A stretch of DNA of 64,000 bases from Ophiura sarsii (GCA_035610835.1 CM069441.1:102235606-102299605), one strand, 5' to 3'; positions 23,341 through 34,864 are shown, counted from the first letter of the stretch. The notes: generated from the letters alone by a model not told the origin. Translations and numbers: made by a program.

Positions 23341-24862
23341 CGAAAGAATCGTTGATCGTCAGGACGGTGTTTAATTCTGATCGGGAATCATTAAGAGGGG
23401 TACTCAAGGCTGCATCCAGACGATGGCACGGCGCGCGAAATCACTTTGCAAGACCGTGCCCTGGTATCTTTCGAACACATCGGCAACACGAAAATCCCGG
23501 GATCCGCCGCGGTGTTTCTTAAAATTTTTTGCAATTAGGGCCTATATTTCAGTGCCATATTCAAAGAAAAATCATTTGAGAAGTATAAATTAAATTAGGC
23601 CTATAATGTTTAATTGAACAACGTAATTAATGTGACAAAAAAGGGAAAGAGAGAAAAGGGAGAGGGGAGAGAGCCAGTGACATATCCAGGGGATGCCCCA
23701 GAGCAGGCCATGCCCACCCCTCCCCCACCCCCATTGACGAAAGAGTAAACAAGGAAGAGGAGAAGAAGAAGGAAGAGAAGGAGGTAGGGAAGGAGTAGGA
23801 AGAGTAGGGGCATAGTGCGGTGCAAAGGGGGGGGGGGTACGGGTTCACGTTCCCCTAATTTAAATGTGGGGGTCGTTAAAGCATTATACTGGACCTATTT
23901 AGTGTTAAAAATGCCAATTTTTGCGTGCTTCGCGCGTATATGAGTTTCAATGTTTCATTTAATATTCAAGGTGGCTTCCGGAACGTTTTTTTCTGGACCA
24001 TTTTAGTTCAAAACTGATTTTCTTTTTTGCTCGCCTCGCGCCCACTTTTTCAAATGGTTTCAACATTATCATAATGGGTCTGGAATCATCGTAAATATTC
24101 TAAATATTACTGGACATTTTTAGTGTTAAAATGCCAGGTTTCAAGTATTAAAATGGGTCTCGAACCACAATATTCCAAAAATTATGTGGAGGGCGTTATA
24201 TAAAACGTCTTGCTGAACCTTTTTAGTGTTCAAAATGCAATTTTTTTGCGCGCTTCGCGCGTATTAGTTTCAATGTTACAATATATAAGCTTAAAAAGGT
24301 GGCTTCAGGCAAGTTTTCTAGACATTTTAGTTTAGAAACTGAAAATTGTTGCGTTTTTCTACACTTGGGTTTCAACAATATATTGGGTTTCGAAGTGGTG
24401 GGTTTTTCAATAAAATATCGCACCAAATGAGTTCGAAAATTGATTTGTTTTCCCTTCTATTTCTGAGGGGGCACATCCCCTCAAACACCCCCTGTTCGAG
24501 CTTTTAAACCATCTATACTTAAATCAAAAATATATCCGTGATAATATGCTCAAATCGTTCGTGCGTTGATAAAAATACAAAATATTTATTGGAAATGAAG
24601 AGGTGGCTTTTCAATAACATTTTGGTAAAAAGTATACACCAGATCGCACCAAATGAGTTCGAAAATTGAATTTTTTTTCTACTTCTGAGGGGGCACATCC
24701 CCCCTCAAACACCCCCCTGTCCGAGCATAGCTCGGAGGGCGGTGCTGCGCACCGCGTGGATGGTATATTTTTTGGACGCCAATAATTTTCAGGTTGGTGC
24801 CCCCCCAATCAAAACTACCACGCTACGCCCCTGATGTTGAGGGTAAACTGCTCTTGGATTAA

Positions 24863-25069
24863 CTTTCCATGCGGCTATTATTTTTAACATACACAAAACA
24901 GATTTTTTAGAAACCTTTCACAATTTTAGTCTATCTCAAGGATTACTGACCCAATACTAGGCATGTTTGTACCTGTTTGTAATGAAATTCCATAATTTTG
25001 ATTTTTTTTTAAAAAACATTTTGTGAAATTTTGGAATGTCGTCTGCAGCTGCCTGTCGCGTGGAAAGTG
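24863..25069. mobile_element. TTAA-flanked MITE, copy 2
   Basis: It lies between TTAA at 24859-24862 and 25070-25073. It matches copy 1 throughout, for example AATGTCGTCTGCAGC near the right end. The left end has lost the first CA of the terminus. Confidence 0.8.
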
Positions 25070-25306
25070 TTAAGAAAGTGATCAAAAGGCATCCTCATCC
25101 ACATTCTCCGGAATCATGAGTATAGATTATACCCTTGGCAATTGCTGCTTGTTGTGGTAACAAAACACACAGCATTCTTATTTATGGATATCTTTGCAAC
25201 TTTATATGTAACATATAAAGGCCTCCTCCTCCTCCCTCCCCTGCCTCTGGGACCTACAAACCAACAAACATACCAAAGTCATTTTCTTTTTTCAATTGCA
25301 TATGGT

Positions 25307-25734
25307 CAGGGGCGGACTGGCCACTGTGGCGTTTTGGCGATCGCCACATGGGCCGCTTGGTCCTGGGCCTCCCAGGGCCGGTTGGGCCTCTCTCAGGGCC
25401 GGTTGGGCCTCTCTCAGGGCCGGTTACGCGAAATGTTGTGACCGTGCGAAATGTTGTGACTGTGCGAAATGTTGTGACTGTGCGAAATGTTGTGACCGTG
25501 CTATTTTTTGTGACCGTGCGACAATTTTGACTGTGCAAATTTTTTTGACCGTACAATTTTTTTTTGACCCCCCCCCCCCCCCCCCCCCACACACTTACGT
25601 GAAATTCACGAGGTGACTGACTGGGAAAAAAATTGGGGCAACCTTTTACGAAAATTTACTACCGGGACGACATACGCGCCTGGGCCGCTTTAATCATTTT
25701 GCCACGGCCGCTTTCAGGTCCCAGTCCGCCCCTG
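25307..25734. mobile_element. Non-autonomous hAT element, 428 bp
   Basis: CAGGGGCGGACTGG at the left and its exact inverse at the right are bordered by the 8-bp duplication CATATGGT (25299-25306, 25735-25742). This is a widespread hAT terminus. The interior holds a 21-bp tandem repeat (GGCCGGTTGGGCCTC, about 25374-25430), an 18-bp tandem repeat (GTGCGAAATGTTGTGAC, about 25435-25515) and a 21-base C run (25568-25588). Confidence 0.92.
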
Positions 25735-25742
25735 CATATGGT

Positions 25743-26800
25743 TTCAAATTTATAATCCAGCAAAGATTTTGACACAGCAAAAACAACACACCACCGAGCC
25801 CCTTTGACACTCCAGTTAACTCCTAGCCAAGATTTTGACATGAGAAAATGCAACACACCCTACAATCTTAGAAAAAATGTGTTCGAAAACTTACTCTTAT
25901 TGCCATGATGTTTGTACCATACCGGTACCATGCACAATATTTCTATTATTGTAGTTCCCTTGTATTGCAACAGTAGATTTGTTCAGGTAAAGAATTACCT
26001 GATAGGCTATTTGTATGCAAAGTGAATGAACTTCGCTTGCAAAATGGTGTAATTTATAAACACAACATGATCATGAGAAGATATCTTGATCACATGATTG
26101 CACACCATTATATGATTGTAGTGTCCTTGCCAATGACAATCAGACTTTCTCTATAGCATACTGTGGCCCAATCATAATCATAAGTAATCAGGAAAGGTAT
26201 TGCCCCTAATGAATAAAGTTAGAATCTAATCTTGATTTTAGGACTCCTATCTATACACCGCAGTGCAAAAAGAGATCTTTTCAGTCCATTTTGAAGATTT
26301 TTGGGTGATTTTGATTGTACATGTTCTGTCAACACTGCTCATTGATGATGAACGATTGCGATACACAATCTTTCCAATTACAGGGCTTATTTCTTGTAAC
26401 TATCAGGGTTACCCTATTTTGTACTTCAATGATCAACAAAATTGACATTTTGTAACACCCTTTCACATGTAAAATTATAGGATACCTATTTACAGTTGTG
26501 AAATCACATGGAGATATGTGATGCAAGGCACCGAAGGGCCAATCTTGTCGAACATGTCAAAAATAAGGTTTTAACAATATCTGAAATAATATTAAGCAAT
26601 ATTTTAAATTGAAGTAACACTTTTGAAATATGAGTAAAGGTATGTATTTCCATTCATATTCTTGATATCTTCTAACGTGATGCGTCATATTTTCCAATTT
26701 GAAATGTGCGATTTTATCACTCCATTTGTAGATCCTAGCTTCAATATTGGTTTGTTGGTACCTATAGATCTGTTATAACTGACAGTTCACAGCTTAGGGG
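25743..26800. other. Non-coding; one MITE end fragment
   Basis: ATCTTAGAAAAAATGTGTTCG at about 25864 resembles one end of the 16241 palindrome family, without a partner end. I recognise nothing else. Confidence 0.45.
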
Positions 26801-27140
26801 CTTAGGCACAGCACTAAATAAGAGTGTCCCATTTGATTACACGTAAAATAGGGGTAAAACTTAAAAGAGTCTCGATCTTGGGACCTTGGTAACCTCTTTT
26901 GGGAAAGGATCGAATGCTTCATACTAATAAATAAATATTAAAATTTCATAAAATCATCAAGTGTTACGGCTTCAAATTAGATTTTATGATATGATATGAT
27001 CATTTAAACAGCGCCACCCCTATTTTCAGACCGGACGCTCGCCTTCTGACGGCCTCCGAGCACGTTTGTTCATCCACGTCATAAATTGTCGGTAAAATAG
27101 AAAATCAACATTTTGCAATATCCTGATCAAAGTGCAAGAG

Positions 27141-27490
27141 ATTATCTTTCATTTTAATTATAAAATGCTACTCTCAAGCCAAACTCATTCCCAAAGGACC
27201 CCATTAATCACAAAATCGTTTTTTGATTTTGCCGGAACTTAATACTACTATTACACAAAACGAGGAGTGATTTAGTGCTGTGCGCCCTTTAGTGATGACA
27301 CACCATTTCCCTGATTATCTTTCATTTTAATTATAAAATGCTACCCTCACGCCAAACTCATTCTCAAAGGACCCAATTAATCACAAATTTATTTTTTGAT
27401 TTTGCCTGAACTCACTTAACTATTACACAAAACGAGGAGTGATTAAGTGCTGTGCGCCCTTTTAATAGTGATGACACGCCATTTCCTTGC
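27141..27490 (-). repeat. 173-bp tandem duplication in a LINE 3' tail
   Basis: Units start at 27141 and 27314 (ATTATCTTTCATTTTAATTA) and end in GATGACAC(A/G)CCATTTCC. The end block of the right unit overlaps the 3' end of the reverse-transcriptase relic on the minus strand. The units are therefore probably part of that LINE's 3' untranslated tail. Confidence 0.75.
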
Positions 27491-27620
27491 AACTTTTCTG
27501 CAGCCAGTTGGTAGATGATATAAGCAGGTTGCCCAATCAGGGATTTTATTCCGTCAAACCATCTTGATTTTGGCCGGCCACGTCTCCGTGCACCCTCAAT
27601 CTTGCCCTGAATAACCATGA
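27462..27620 (-). pseudogene. LINE reverse-transcriptase C-terminal fragment
   Basis: The minus-strand reading includes IQGKIEGARRRGRPKSRWFD, then GIKSLIGQPAYIIYQLAAEK. The GKIEG-(R/K)-RGRP-x-x-RW-D signature is typical of the C-terminal tail of non-LTR retrotransposon reverse transcriptases. Only about 50 residues are recognisable and no catalytic (F/Y)XDD region is present. The reading is lost after AAEKLQGN, where this tail normally continues with a DR-W motif. Upstream the sequence is cut off by the G-run element near 27646. It is a 5'-truncated, dead copy. Confidence 0.8.
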
Positions 27621-27645
27621 TAATACTTAATAGCCCTTTCTAAGG

Positions 27646-27915
27646 GACGCACCATTAGATACTCAGGGGGGGGGGGGGGGGGGGGGGGGGCATGGAAGTT
27701 TAAAAAAACAAAAAAACTTTGCCCACTATCCAGGGAAAAAAACCCTCTGCCCACTAACCAGGGAAAAGAAAAAAAAGTTGACCCATTGCCGAGTAAAAAA
27801 AAAAAAATCTGACTCACCCAACTCAATATAATGAAAAACAGTAAAACCTTAATAAAAAACGACCGACCCCAACTTCCATGCCCCCCCCCCCCCCCTGGAA
27901 ATCAAATGAAGCAGT
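27646..27915. mobile_element. Short element with G-run terminal repeats
   Basis: The left end is CATTAGATACTCAGG, a 25-base G run (27666-27690), then CATGGAAGTT. The right end is the inverse: AACTTCCATG, a 15-base C run (27881-27895), then TGGAAATCAAATG. The interior has repeated GCCCACTA-CCAGGGAAAA units. No target duplication was identified. Confidence 0.65.
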
Positions 27916-27962
27916 TTCCTTGGCGTCTGGCAATATGACCAAAGTATGAGAGTGTGTGAGAG

Positions 27963-27993
27963 CACAGATAGTCAATATTCTTGACTATCTGTG
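27963..27993. repeat. Perfect 13-bp hairpin
   Basis: CACAGATAGTCAA, loop TATTC, then TTGACTATCTGTG. It is shorter than a typical microRNA precursor stem. Confidence 0.75.
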
Positions 27994-28439
27994 GTGAGAG
28001 TTAATCAGCCCTAGTAGTAGTAGTGTTCAATATTGATACAATCATATTGCTTATTTGAATCACATTGAAAATCAAGGCGCCCAATCATACATTTTCTAAC
28101 TGAAAACCTCAAAAATGATGTAGGTAATGACATGAAGCTGAAACTGTTGACAGATCTATACTTAAAACACATAGAATAATGCTGTATGATGTATGGGTTT
28201 TCCAGTCACAGTGTCTATGTCGACATAGATCAATTCCTTTAATTCTGTGTCAGCTCAAGTTAGGAGATGCAGGCATGAGAATTTCCAGCTAGAAACTCTG
28301 GAACCAGTTTTCCTGCAATTTTTACACGCTTTTCTAGCTTTTTAACCAATATTCCTGCAATTTTATTTATTTTCAGCCCATTTTGAGGGATTTTTGTCCT
28401 ATTTTACACGCTTTTCTAGCCTTTTTACCCTTTGTGACC

Positions 28440-28552
28440 AAAACTGTGTGCATCTGGCCATAATCGCGCGAGTATGCTTGGATTATTTTTGCGCGCGGAG
28501 AGATAAAAAACGAATATATCTCGCCAATTTGGAACTGATCAAACTATAGAAT
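28440..28552 (+). repeat. Dispersed repeat fragment (GGATTACTTTTGCGCGC family)
   Basis: GCTTGGATTATTTTTGCGCG, GGAGAGATAAAAAACGAATA and TTTGGAACTGATCAAACTATAG match 17905-17985 and 39500-39566. Confidence 0.65.
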
Positions 28553-28717
28553 GCCTACTGACATCACCTCCCAACTTTAACTGATATGAAGTATACACTT
28601 TACCCGGAGAGAAAAAAAAGGTGATGATCAATTGCAAATAGTAACTGTGATATATTGTAACAAACATGATTTATTTTGCACTCGGTCCTGAATGTTTTCC
28701 TGCAAAAAGTAGCAAAT

Positions 28718-29396
28718 TCTATTGAGATTATGTTATCGGATTACATCAATTGTAACTGTGGTGATGAACAGTATTTCATTCGATTGACATAACCTAAAAC
28801 CTGAAAACTACAGGGACATAGCGTATGTGAAGTAATCAACGACTGTAAATGTGATTATCTTTGACACACACAATTGTTCACATTCCGACAAATTTTAAAC
28901 ATTTTGCGTTTTGATAAATTTACAATTTCGATTTCATTTACTTATATATACTTAAGGAATATAGCCATACATTTTTATATTTGTAAAATTGTTATGGTAT
29001 GCGAAAGTACAATACGTAATCGTAAGGTAGCACAAAAAATGTAAATTTTTACAGCATAATAGTATCACGCACATCTGAGAACACATCCAACCAATACAAC
29101 ATCTAGTCTTCCGTCGGTTCATTTCCCACCGGTGGACCCTAGGTATCTGTCTAGCAGGATGCTTCAAATTAACGCGAATTAGACTGGAAGGGATTGTCAA
29201 TTGTCAGGGATTATTTCTCCTTTGTTCTCAGGAAATTTGTCAAAGTATTTCACAATGGTCCAAAAGCAGGATATTTTTTTCACATTCTATGACTTATTTT
29301 TGCACTCAAATGAGGATGATTTCTTTAGTGGTTCGCCTATTATGGCGGCGAGTCAAATCAAAAAATGTGATGTATTCTGCCAAACAGTTACATATT
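28718..29396. repeat. 679-bp tandem duplication, copy 1
   Basis: This copy starts near GATTATGTTATCGGATTACATC and matches 29397-29950 at an offset of about 679. Most of the match is moderately diverged. One block of about 120 bp (29083-29205) is almost identical between copies. Confidence 0.85.
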
Positions 29397-29950
29397 CAAT
29401 TAAGATTTATGTTATTGGATCACATCAATTGCAACTGTGGTGATGAACTCACATAACCTAAAACCTTAAAACTACAGGGAGATAGCATATGGAGTAATAA
29501 ACGACTGTATAGATAAAGGTGATTATCTTTGACGCGCACACTTATTCACATTCCGACAAATTTAAACATTTTGATGAATTTACAAGTTTGACTTGATTTA
29601 CCTAGAAAAATAGGGTGTACATTATAATTAGGAATTAGTCATACATTTTTATATTTTTAAAATTGTTATGGTAATGAAAGCGCAAAAAGTCATTAAGCAT
29701 AAAATGTCAACTTTTACAGTATAATAGTATCACACACATCAGAGAACACATCCAACCAATACAACAGCTAGTCTTCCGTCGGTTCATTTCCCACCGGTGG
29801 ACCCTAGGTATCTGTCTAGCAGGATGCTTCAAATTAACATGAATTAGACTGGAAGGGATTGTCAATTATCAGAATTGTCAGAATTGTCAAAGTCAAATTA
29901 TTTCATAATGTTCATATATAGGGTGATTTTCCGCTTTCTATGAATTTGGA
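29397..29950. repeat. 679-bp tandem duplication, copy 2
   Basis: It follows copy 1 directly. The conserved block (29745-29870) contains TCTTCCGTCGGTTCATTTCC and ACCCTAGGTATCTGTCTAGC. Similarity fades after TTTCTATGA near 29943. Confidence 0.85.
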
Positions 29951-30173
29951 CATATATTTCTACCCCGGCCCTGCCATTGCTTTTTTTTTCTACATTGGTC
30001 CCGGTATAACAAGGCTCAAAGCACAAAGATAGATCATGGTCTGTTCAGCATTTTGTTAACCAAATCGAGGCAAAACAATAAGGATTTTACAGTCAGTCAG
30101 GTTTAGCCTAACAAATACTTGTTTTATGCTTTCATGATCATCTGATCCGTTACGCGAAACACTAGACACTAAA

Positions 30174-30200
30174 CCCACACTTTGTTTTAGAAAGTGTGGG
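30174..30200. repeat. Perfect 10-bp hairpin
   Basis: CCCACACTTT, loop GTTTTAG, then AAAGTGTGGG. Confidence 0.7.
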
Positions 30201-30395
30201 ACACAAATGATATATTATTTAGGCCCGTCCTATATACGATTGACGAATACAGACTGTTATATACAGAGACAGCAAGACAAACCACTGATGACCAGACTAA
30301 AGTTCAAGACATTAGCAAAACAATTGAGGAGAAAATAGAGCATGCCACTCACTGTTTTATGCAGCCGGACATTGAGCGAGGCCAGTCGTGACAAT

Positions 30396-30422
30396 ACAGG
30401 GTGTCCCGAGAGAAACGGGCAA
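30396..30422 (+). mobile_element. Solitary mariner-like terminus
   Basis: TACAGGGTGTCCCGAGAGAA resembles the outer end of mariner-like elements, including the TA target. I found no matching inverse end nearby. Confidence 0.4.
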
Positions 30423-30737
30423 CTGATTGAACAGAGCTCTAGTTTCACTTTAAGTTCGTGGTGTACGGTCAGAATTATTACGCATTCTGGTGATTCTAAG
30501 AACCTCCGTATTTTCATTTTTGAAATGACGATCAATTTGACAAATTTTGTTTTCAAATTATGCATCAAATTTATCACAGATGTGAATACTAAAAAAGATG
30601 TTTGTATCTCAATTAATTTTCTCTCTAATGTTATATTTTTGACTGATAAAACTTTCTAAGATTTAAAGAAGAAATTGCCTTTAATTTATTGACTCACATC
30701 GTTTCTTGTAATGTTCTCGTGACACTGCAGGTCTTAA

Positions 30738-30979
30738 CACTTTCCACGCGGCTGGCGTCTGCAGACGACATTCCAAAATTTCACAAAATGTTTCAAAAAT
30801 GTCAACATTATTGAATTTCATTACCATATTTGGAATCACCATGAGAAATGCATTAAAATAAGTACAAAAATGTCTAGTATTGGTTCATAAGTAATCCTTG
30901 CAATAGACCTTGAAAGTGGGGACAGGTTTCTGACAATTCTGTTTTGTATACGGTTAAACCAATAGCCGCTTGGAAAGTG
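30738..30979. mobile_element. TTAA-flanked MITE, copy 3 (inverse)
   Basis: TTAA lies at 30734-30737 and 30980-30983. The ends are CACTTTCCACGCGGC and the inverse of CACTTTCCAAGCGGC. It is the reverse complement of copies 1 and 2. Confidence 0.82.
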
Positions 30980-31267
30980 TTAACCAGTGACATTTAAATT
31001 AGGGACAGCTAAGCCGCTATTTTCTGTTAAAACTATGTGTGTCTCGGATTAAAATTGATCATAAGTAAGCATCATAAAAGGACCTGTGGCTGCTAGTGCT
31101 GTCATGAAATAACTCCTCAACAATTATAAACAACCTGACACTCCCATTCCCAGAAACTATTATCGATTTGACAAGATACATTCATTGTCCAGAGTACTCG
31201 TGGGTTCGAGTTTAGGTGTAATAAAACACCATGTGAAACAATCATGAAAAATACTTTTTAAATATTG

Positions 31268-31432
31268 TTACGTACTGTACATCGCATCGGTGAATTCATG
31301 CAGTAATTTTTGTCGTTGAAACTGTTTGACAGATTTGAAGTTCCACCGGCGCGTTTTATCTAAAGGTAGTTTAATATATCGTAACATATAGTATGCATTG
31401 GTAAGAGAGACAATTGTCTGTCGCAACTGACT
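31268..31432 (-). CDS. Weak exon-like ORF
   Basis: The minus-strand reading from a possible acceptor (GTACTAAGTAGTCAG) to a TAA at 31268-31270 gives about 53 residues, including RRWNFKSVKQFQRQKLLHEF. The composition is not low complexity and no repeat match was seen here. I do not recognise it, and chance is a real alternative. Confidence 0.2.
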   Translation of the reverse strand, partial: SQLRQTIVSLTNAYYMLRYIKLPLDKTRRWNFKSVKQFQRQKLLHEFTDAMYST

Positions 31433-31669
31433 ACTTAGTACCCGTATTGAAAACCAGGCTTTTAAAACCTGCGTGTCATACAGGTGCGAGCAAGACAGAC
31501 ATAGCACACGTTTTCTACACAATTTCTATAGAGACGATCATCCCTACTTTTCGCCGTCTCTGTGTTAACACAGCAGATCAATATTTTACTTCAAAATGTG
31601 TGTTTTTATTGAATTTTGATAGACCAACCTTCCATCTGATGACTTTATTCATACCTTAAACCGGGACAA

Positions 31670-32060
31670 ACTTGTTGTGAAACACTTTGAGAGAGTTACA
31701 AAGGCCTCCTCATTTAATAAATGCCAATAGCATTAATAGCGCTGTATAATATCTCATGAATATGCGTTATAATATCTCATGAATACCAGACTGTGTAATG
31801 AATGTATCTAAGCCCCCCTTGATATAGGCTGTTTACGTTACCCTGTTCAAAACAATTGGAGCATCAAGTGCGTTGGATGAATAGCGATGTTATACCTGCC
31901 AAGGGCTAGGTTATTACGCTAAGTGTAGGTTACGAAAACACATTGAAACACAATTCACATTTTATTATCTCTCATGTTAATCGTACACTTGACTCTGAGT
32001 TATCAGATATTATTTTGATTTCTACTCAAATCTGTACCTATTGTATTACAGATTTAGAAT
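31670..32060. other. Non-coding, nothing recognised
   Basis: There is a short direct repeat, ATAATATCTCATGAATA, at about 31746 and 31770, and nothing else. Confidence 0.45.
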
Positions 32061-32429
32061 TTTAAAGGAATATTATGTGATCTTTTCCAGGGAGCGCCCT
32101 CTATTCATATTTTTTTTAGAAAGTAGATTTTCTTGCAGATTTATATTTCTGATCATAAATTGTACATACATTCCAAGTTACAGAGCGATACGATTCCTAA
32201 TTACCTCAAAATCATGATTTTAGAGTGAATTTAGACCGAGTAAAATAAGTTGTCGAACATCCGACAGTTTATTGTCACTCTAAAACCATGATTTTGAAGT
32301 AATTAAGAATCATATCGCCCTGTAACTTGAAATGTATGTACGATTTATGATCAGAAATTTGAATCTGCTTTCAATTTTTTTCGATGTTGAGGGTGTTCCC
32401 TGGAAAAGATCACATAATATACCTTTAAA
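32061..32429. mobile_element. 369-bp foldback MITE
   Basis: TTTAAAGG-ATATTATGTGATCTTTTCCAGGG at the left is repeated in inverse form at the right end (CCCTGGAAAAGATCACATAA, then TATACCTTTAAA). The arms continue inwards with TGATCATAAATTGTACATACA and its inverse. The target duplication is not resolved. Confidence 0.75.
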
Positions 32430-32477
32430 TAAGAAGTTGTGATGAATTGTAAATTTGAAGCCATTCCCTCTATACAG

Positions 32478-33363
32478 GGTGAGTAAAAAAAAGTCTACTC
32501 AACTTTGGGATTTTATATCTTAAAATCTGTGCAAACATTTCACTGAGTTATTATTGAAGAAGAAGCAGGCCCGTAAGAAGGGGGGGGGGGCGATGGTGGC
32601 GATCCCCCCCTTTGAAAATCTTCCCCGGAAAATTTGTACACAGATGAAAAAATCTTCCCAAAATGCAATATTCTTTGCTACAAGCTTATTTAAAGCCAAA
32701 ATGTACCTCGATCGTGCAAAATATATGTGCAAATCCGGTGATTTTTTTTTGGGAAAATGCCCCCCCCCCCCCCCTGAAAAAAGTGTCTTATGGCCCTGAG
32801 ACAGGTTATCTCATTAGCTTTCTAACAAATTTTAGTTGGTTGAAATTGATTGTGGTAAACATATTTTATGCTCATTTGTATAAAAGTGAACATTTTATAA
32901 ACCGAACAAGATTTATGGTATTTTCTCTTATAAGATCTATTGAATTCCACTATTGAAAACGGTCCACACTCTAGTCCGAAATGAGTCCGACTATCACAAA
33001 AACCAATTTGTTTGTTGTTGCTGCTAAATTCGTGATTATTCACATTTAATGTTTGAAAAAATAACTGAGAATGTCTGATTTGTCTTTATTAGTCAGCTAT
33101 TGTGTACCATATATAAATCCAGTGTTCATTTATATCAAGCATGATTGAGGAAAATATTCAATATTGTGTTCGGTTTTAAAATACAGTAACTTAACCAAAA
33201 AAGTCGTTTCTGGTAAACGGTACCATAAAATGTCATGATTCTTTTTGCTGATGATAGTGAATAAATGCATCTATTGATGCCTACTGGTTGTCTTCATATT
33301 CTGATAAAAATTTTTTTTAATAATTATTTTACATTGAGTACACTTTTCTTTTACTCACCCTGT
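32478..33363. mobile_element. Tc1/mariner-like MITE with nested G-run element
   Basis: The ends are CAGGGTGAGTAAAA and its inverse (TTTTACTCACCCTG), next to TA. The arms extend to about 30 bp (AAAAGTSTACTCAA). The type of end is shared with 44519-45170 (CAGGGTGAGTCAG). The interior is interrupted at 32566-32798. No transposase is seen. Confidence 0.65.
32566..32798. mobile_element. Nested hAT-like fragment with G and C runs
   Basis: CAGGCCCGTAAGA with an 11-base G run on the left and a 15-base C run ending TCTTATGGCCCTG on the right are imperfect inverse ends. The same terminus appears on the minus strand at 62487-62502. No 8-bp duplication is visible. Confidence 0.5.
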
Positions 33364-33366
33364 ATA

Positions 33367-34860
33367 GGCTTAAACAGTGCTGTTTTTTCACGCACCTTTT
33401 TGAGGATATTTTGAGGATATTTTATATAAGCAAATTGTTGTCGTATCACCAAATCAAATATGTTAAATACAGTAGGATGGGGGTAATGGTGTTTGTCTGC
33501 TAATTTAGCAATTTTGTTTCAAATGTTCCCCATCAAACGCAATTACGCAATTAGCTCCACACGGGACCGATAATAGTTCAACATTCAATGTCTTGAGAAT
33601 ATTGGATAAGTCCTGAAAGAATTGCTTGAGACGCAGAAAAGTGTGATTTTGTAATGGCCCATGCATCAAAGATAGAAAGCGATCCAATATTAACATTATC
33701 ATCGAGTGATCGGCGTGCAAAAATGTGAACTATCTGTATCTTCTTAAAAATAACCCATCAACTCATCACATATACTTTTTAAAATTCAAATTCAGTCAAC
33801 AATTGAAAAACATGTTGCCCTTTTTTGACAAACTTTTTTTTGTGGTCGGTATTCATTTGATTTGCTGGACATTTTTTCACCAATTTCTAAAAAAAATGTG
33901 TTGGTCGGGCCCTTAGAACAGGGGTTTTCTTGTGGCCTAATGGCCTGAATGCTAAATATACTACTCTGGTGCTACGCACCATATACGGTCTACCTCATAT
34001 CTTGGCGGGCTATATGCAGACGAATATCTCCGGTATCTCCCATTCAGGTGATCTGTGTTTGAATCCTAGTACGCAGTGCCAGTTTCCCCACACCCTATTT
34101 GGCCCATTTATTTCCCCCTGATAGTTTGATTCCCAAAACTACAATGTAGACCTTGGGGGTTAGGGGTAATTTGTTAAGCTGGTATTGTCAGTTTTGTGAC
34201 GTCTTCCCTTTCAATTGTCAAGCCTTTGACCCTCATGTACCAGAGATCGCCACTTGTCCTTTTCCTATCCCCAGTCCATTCTTGATTCTTTTTATTTGCC
34301 CAACCAAATTGCTATTTGACATCTTAACTTTGCACACATCCAAATTAAGCTTTGCAGCCATATGCTATAGATTACAGCACCAAGTATCAACCACTTGCAG
34401 ACCTATTGTCTCTATCTTTTAAGCCAATCCAAATATCTCACTCTTTTTCTCTGATTGATGAGACCATTTCAAAGAACAAAACCAAAGGCTGGTGCCTAGT
34501 TATTCGATGTCCAATACCAACAACAAGTTTTTCTTATGCAATGGGTTTTTTTCCTGACAAAATAAAAAGGTTTCTCCCACAGTTTTCTCTTTTCGTATTT
34601 TCTCTTTGATTTATTTTTTTAAGTTCAGAGAGGGTATGTGTAGAAAATGGTGACAAATCTACCCCTATCAAATTGAAGTTCACATTAGACTTTTGTTCAA
34701 CCTGTGACATTCATGTCTGCATATTAAGCCAATTTTGCCGTCTTTCTCCACACGTCTCTGACAGTATGACGTCATCAAAATCAAATTTGATTTGGTAGAT
34801 CAGCGCTTTACTTAATCTTTCCTTTTAAGCAGGATATAATGTTTTAGGTTTTGTTTCTCT
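33367..34860. other. Non-coding; possible SINE-like fragment
   Basis: 33929-34150 has A-box-like TGGCCTAATGG and B-box-like GTTTGAATCC, but about 120 bp apart. It ends with the ATTCCCAAAACTAC tail also seen near 20550. The rest is unremarkable. Confidence 0.3.
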
Positions 34861-34863
34861 AGG

Positions 34864-34864
<1 letters not shown>

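Larger units (their letters stand above)
23130..24833. mobile_element. Non-autonomous hAT element, 1.7 kb
   Basis: The ends are perfect 14-bp inverted repeats, CAGGGGCGTAGCGT and its inverse. They are bordered by an exact 8-bp duplication, ATGTTGAG (23122-23129 and 24834-24841). Eight-base duplications with CAGGGG ends are diagnostic of the hAT superfamily. There is no transposase ORF. Inside are a G run/C run hairpin, a polypurine tract and two repeated modules. One module is around GCGCGCTTCGCGCGTAT (about 23935 and 24248). The other is around GGGGGCACATCCCC (about 24467 and 24690). Confidence 0.9.

Noticed and set aside
25254..25616. Overlapping ORFs of about 100 codons on both strands
   Set aside because: They are translations of the tandem repeats and C run inside the 428-bp hAT element.
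27963..27993. MicroRNA precursor
   Set aside because: A stem of 13 bp is too short and no conserved flanking stem is visible.
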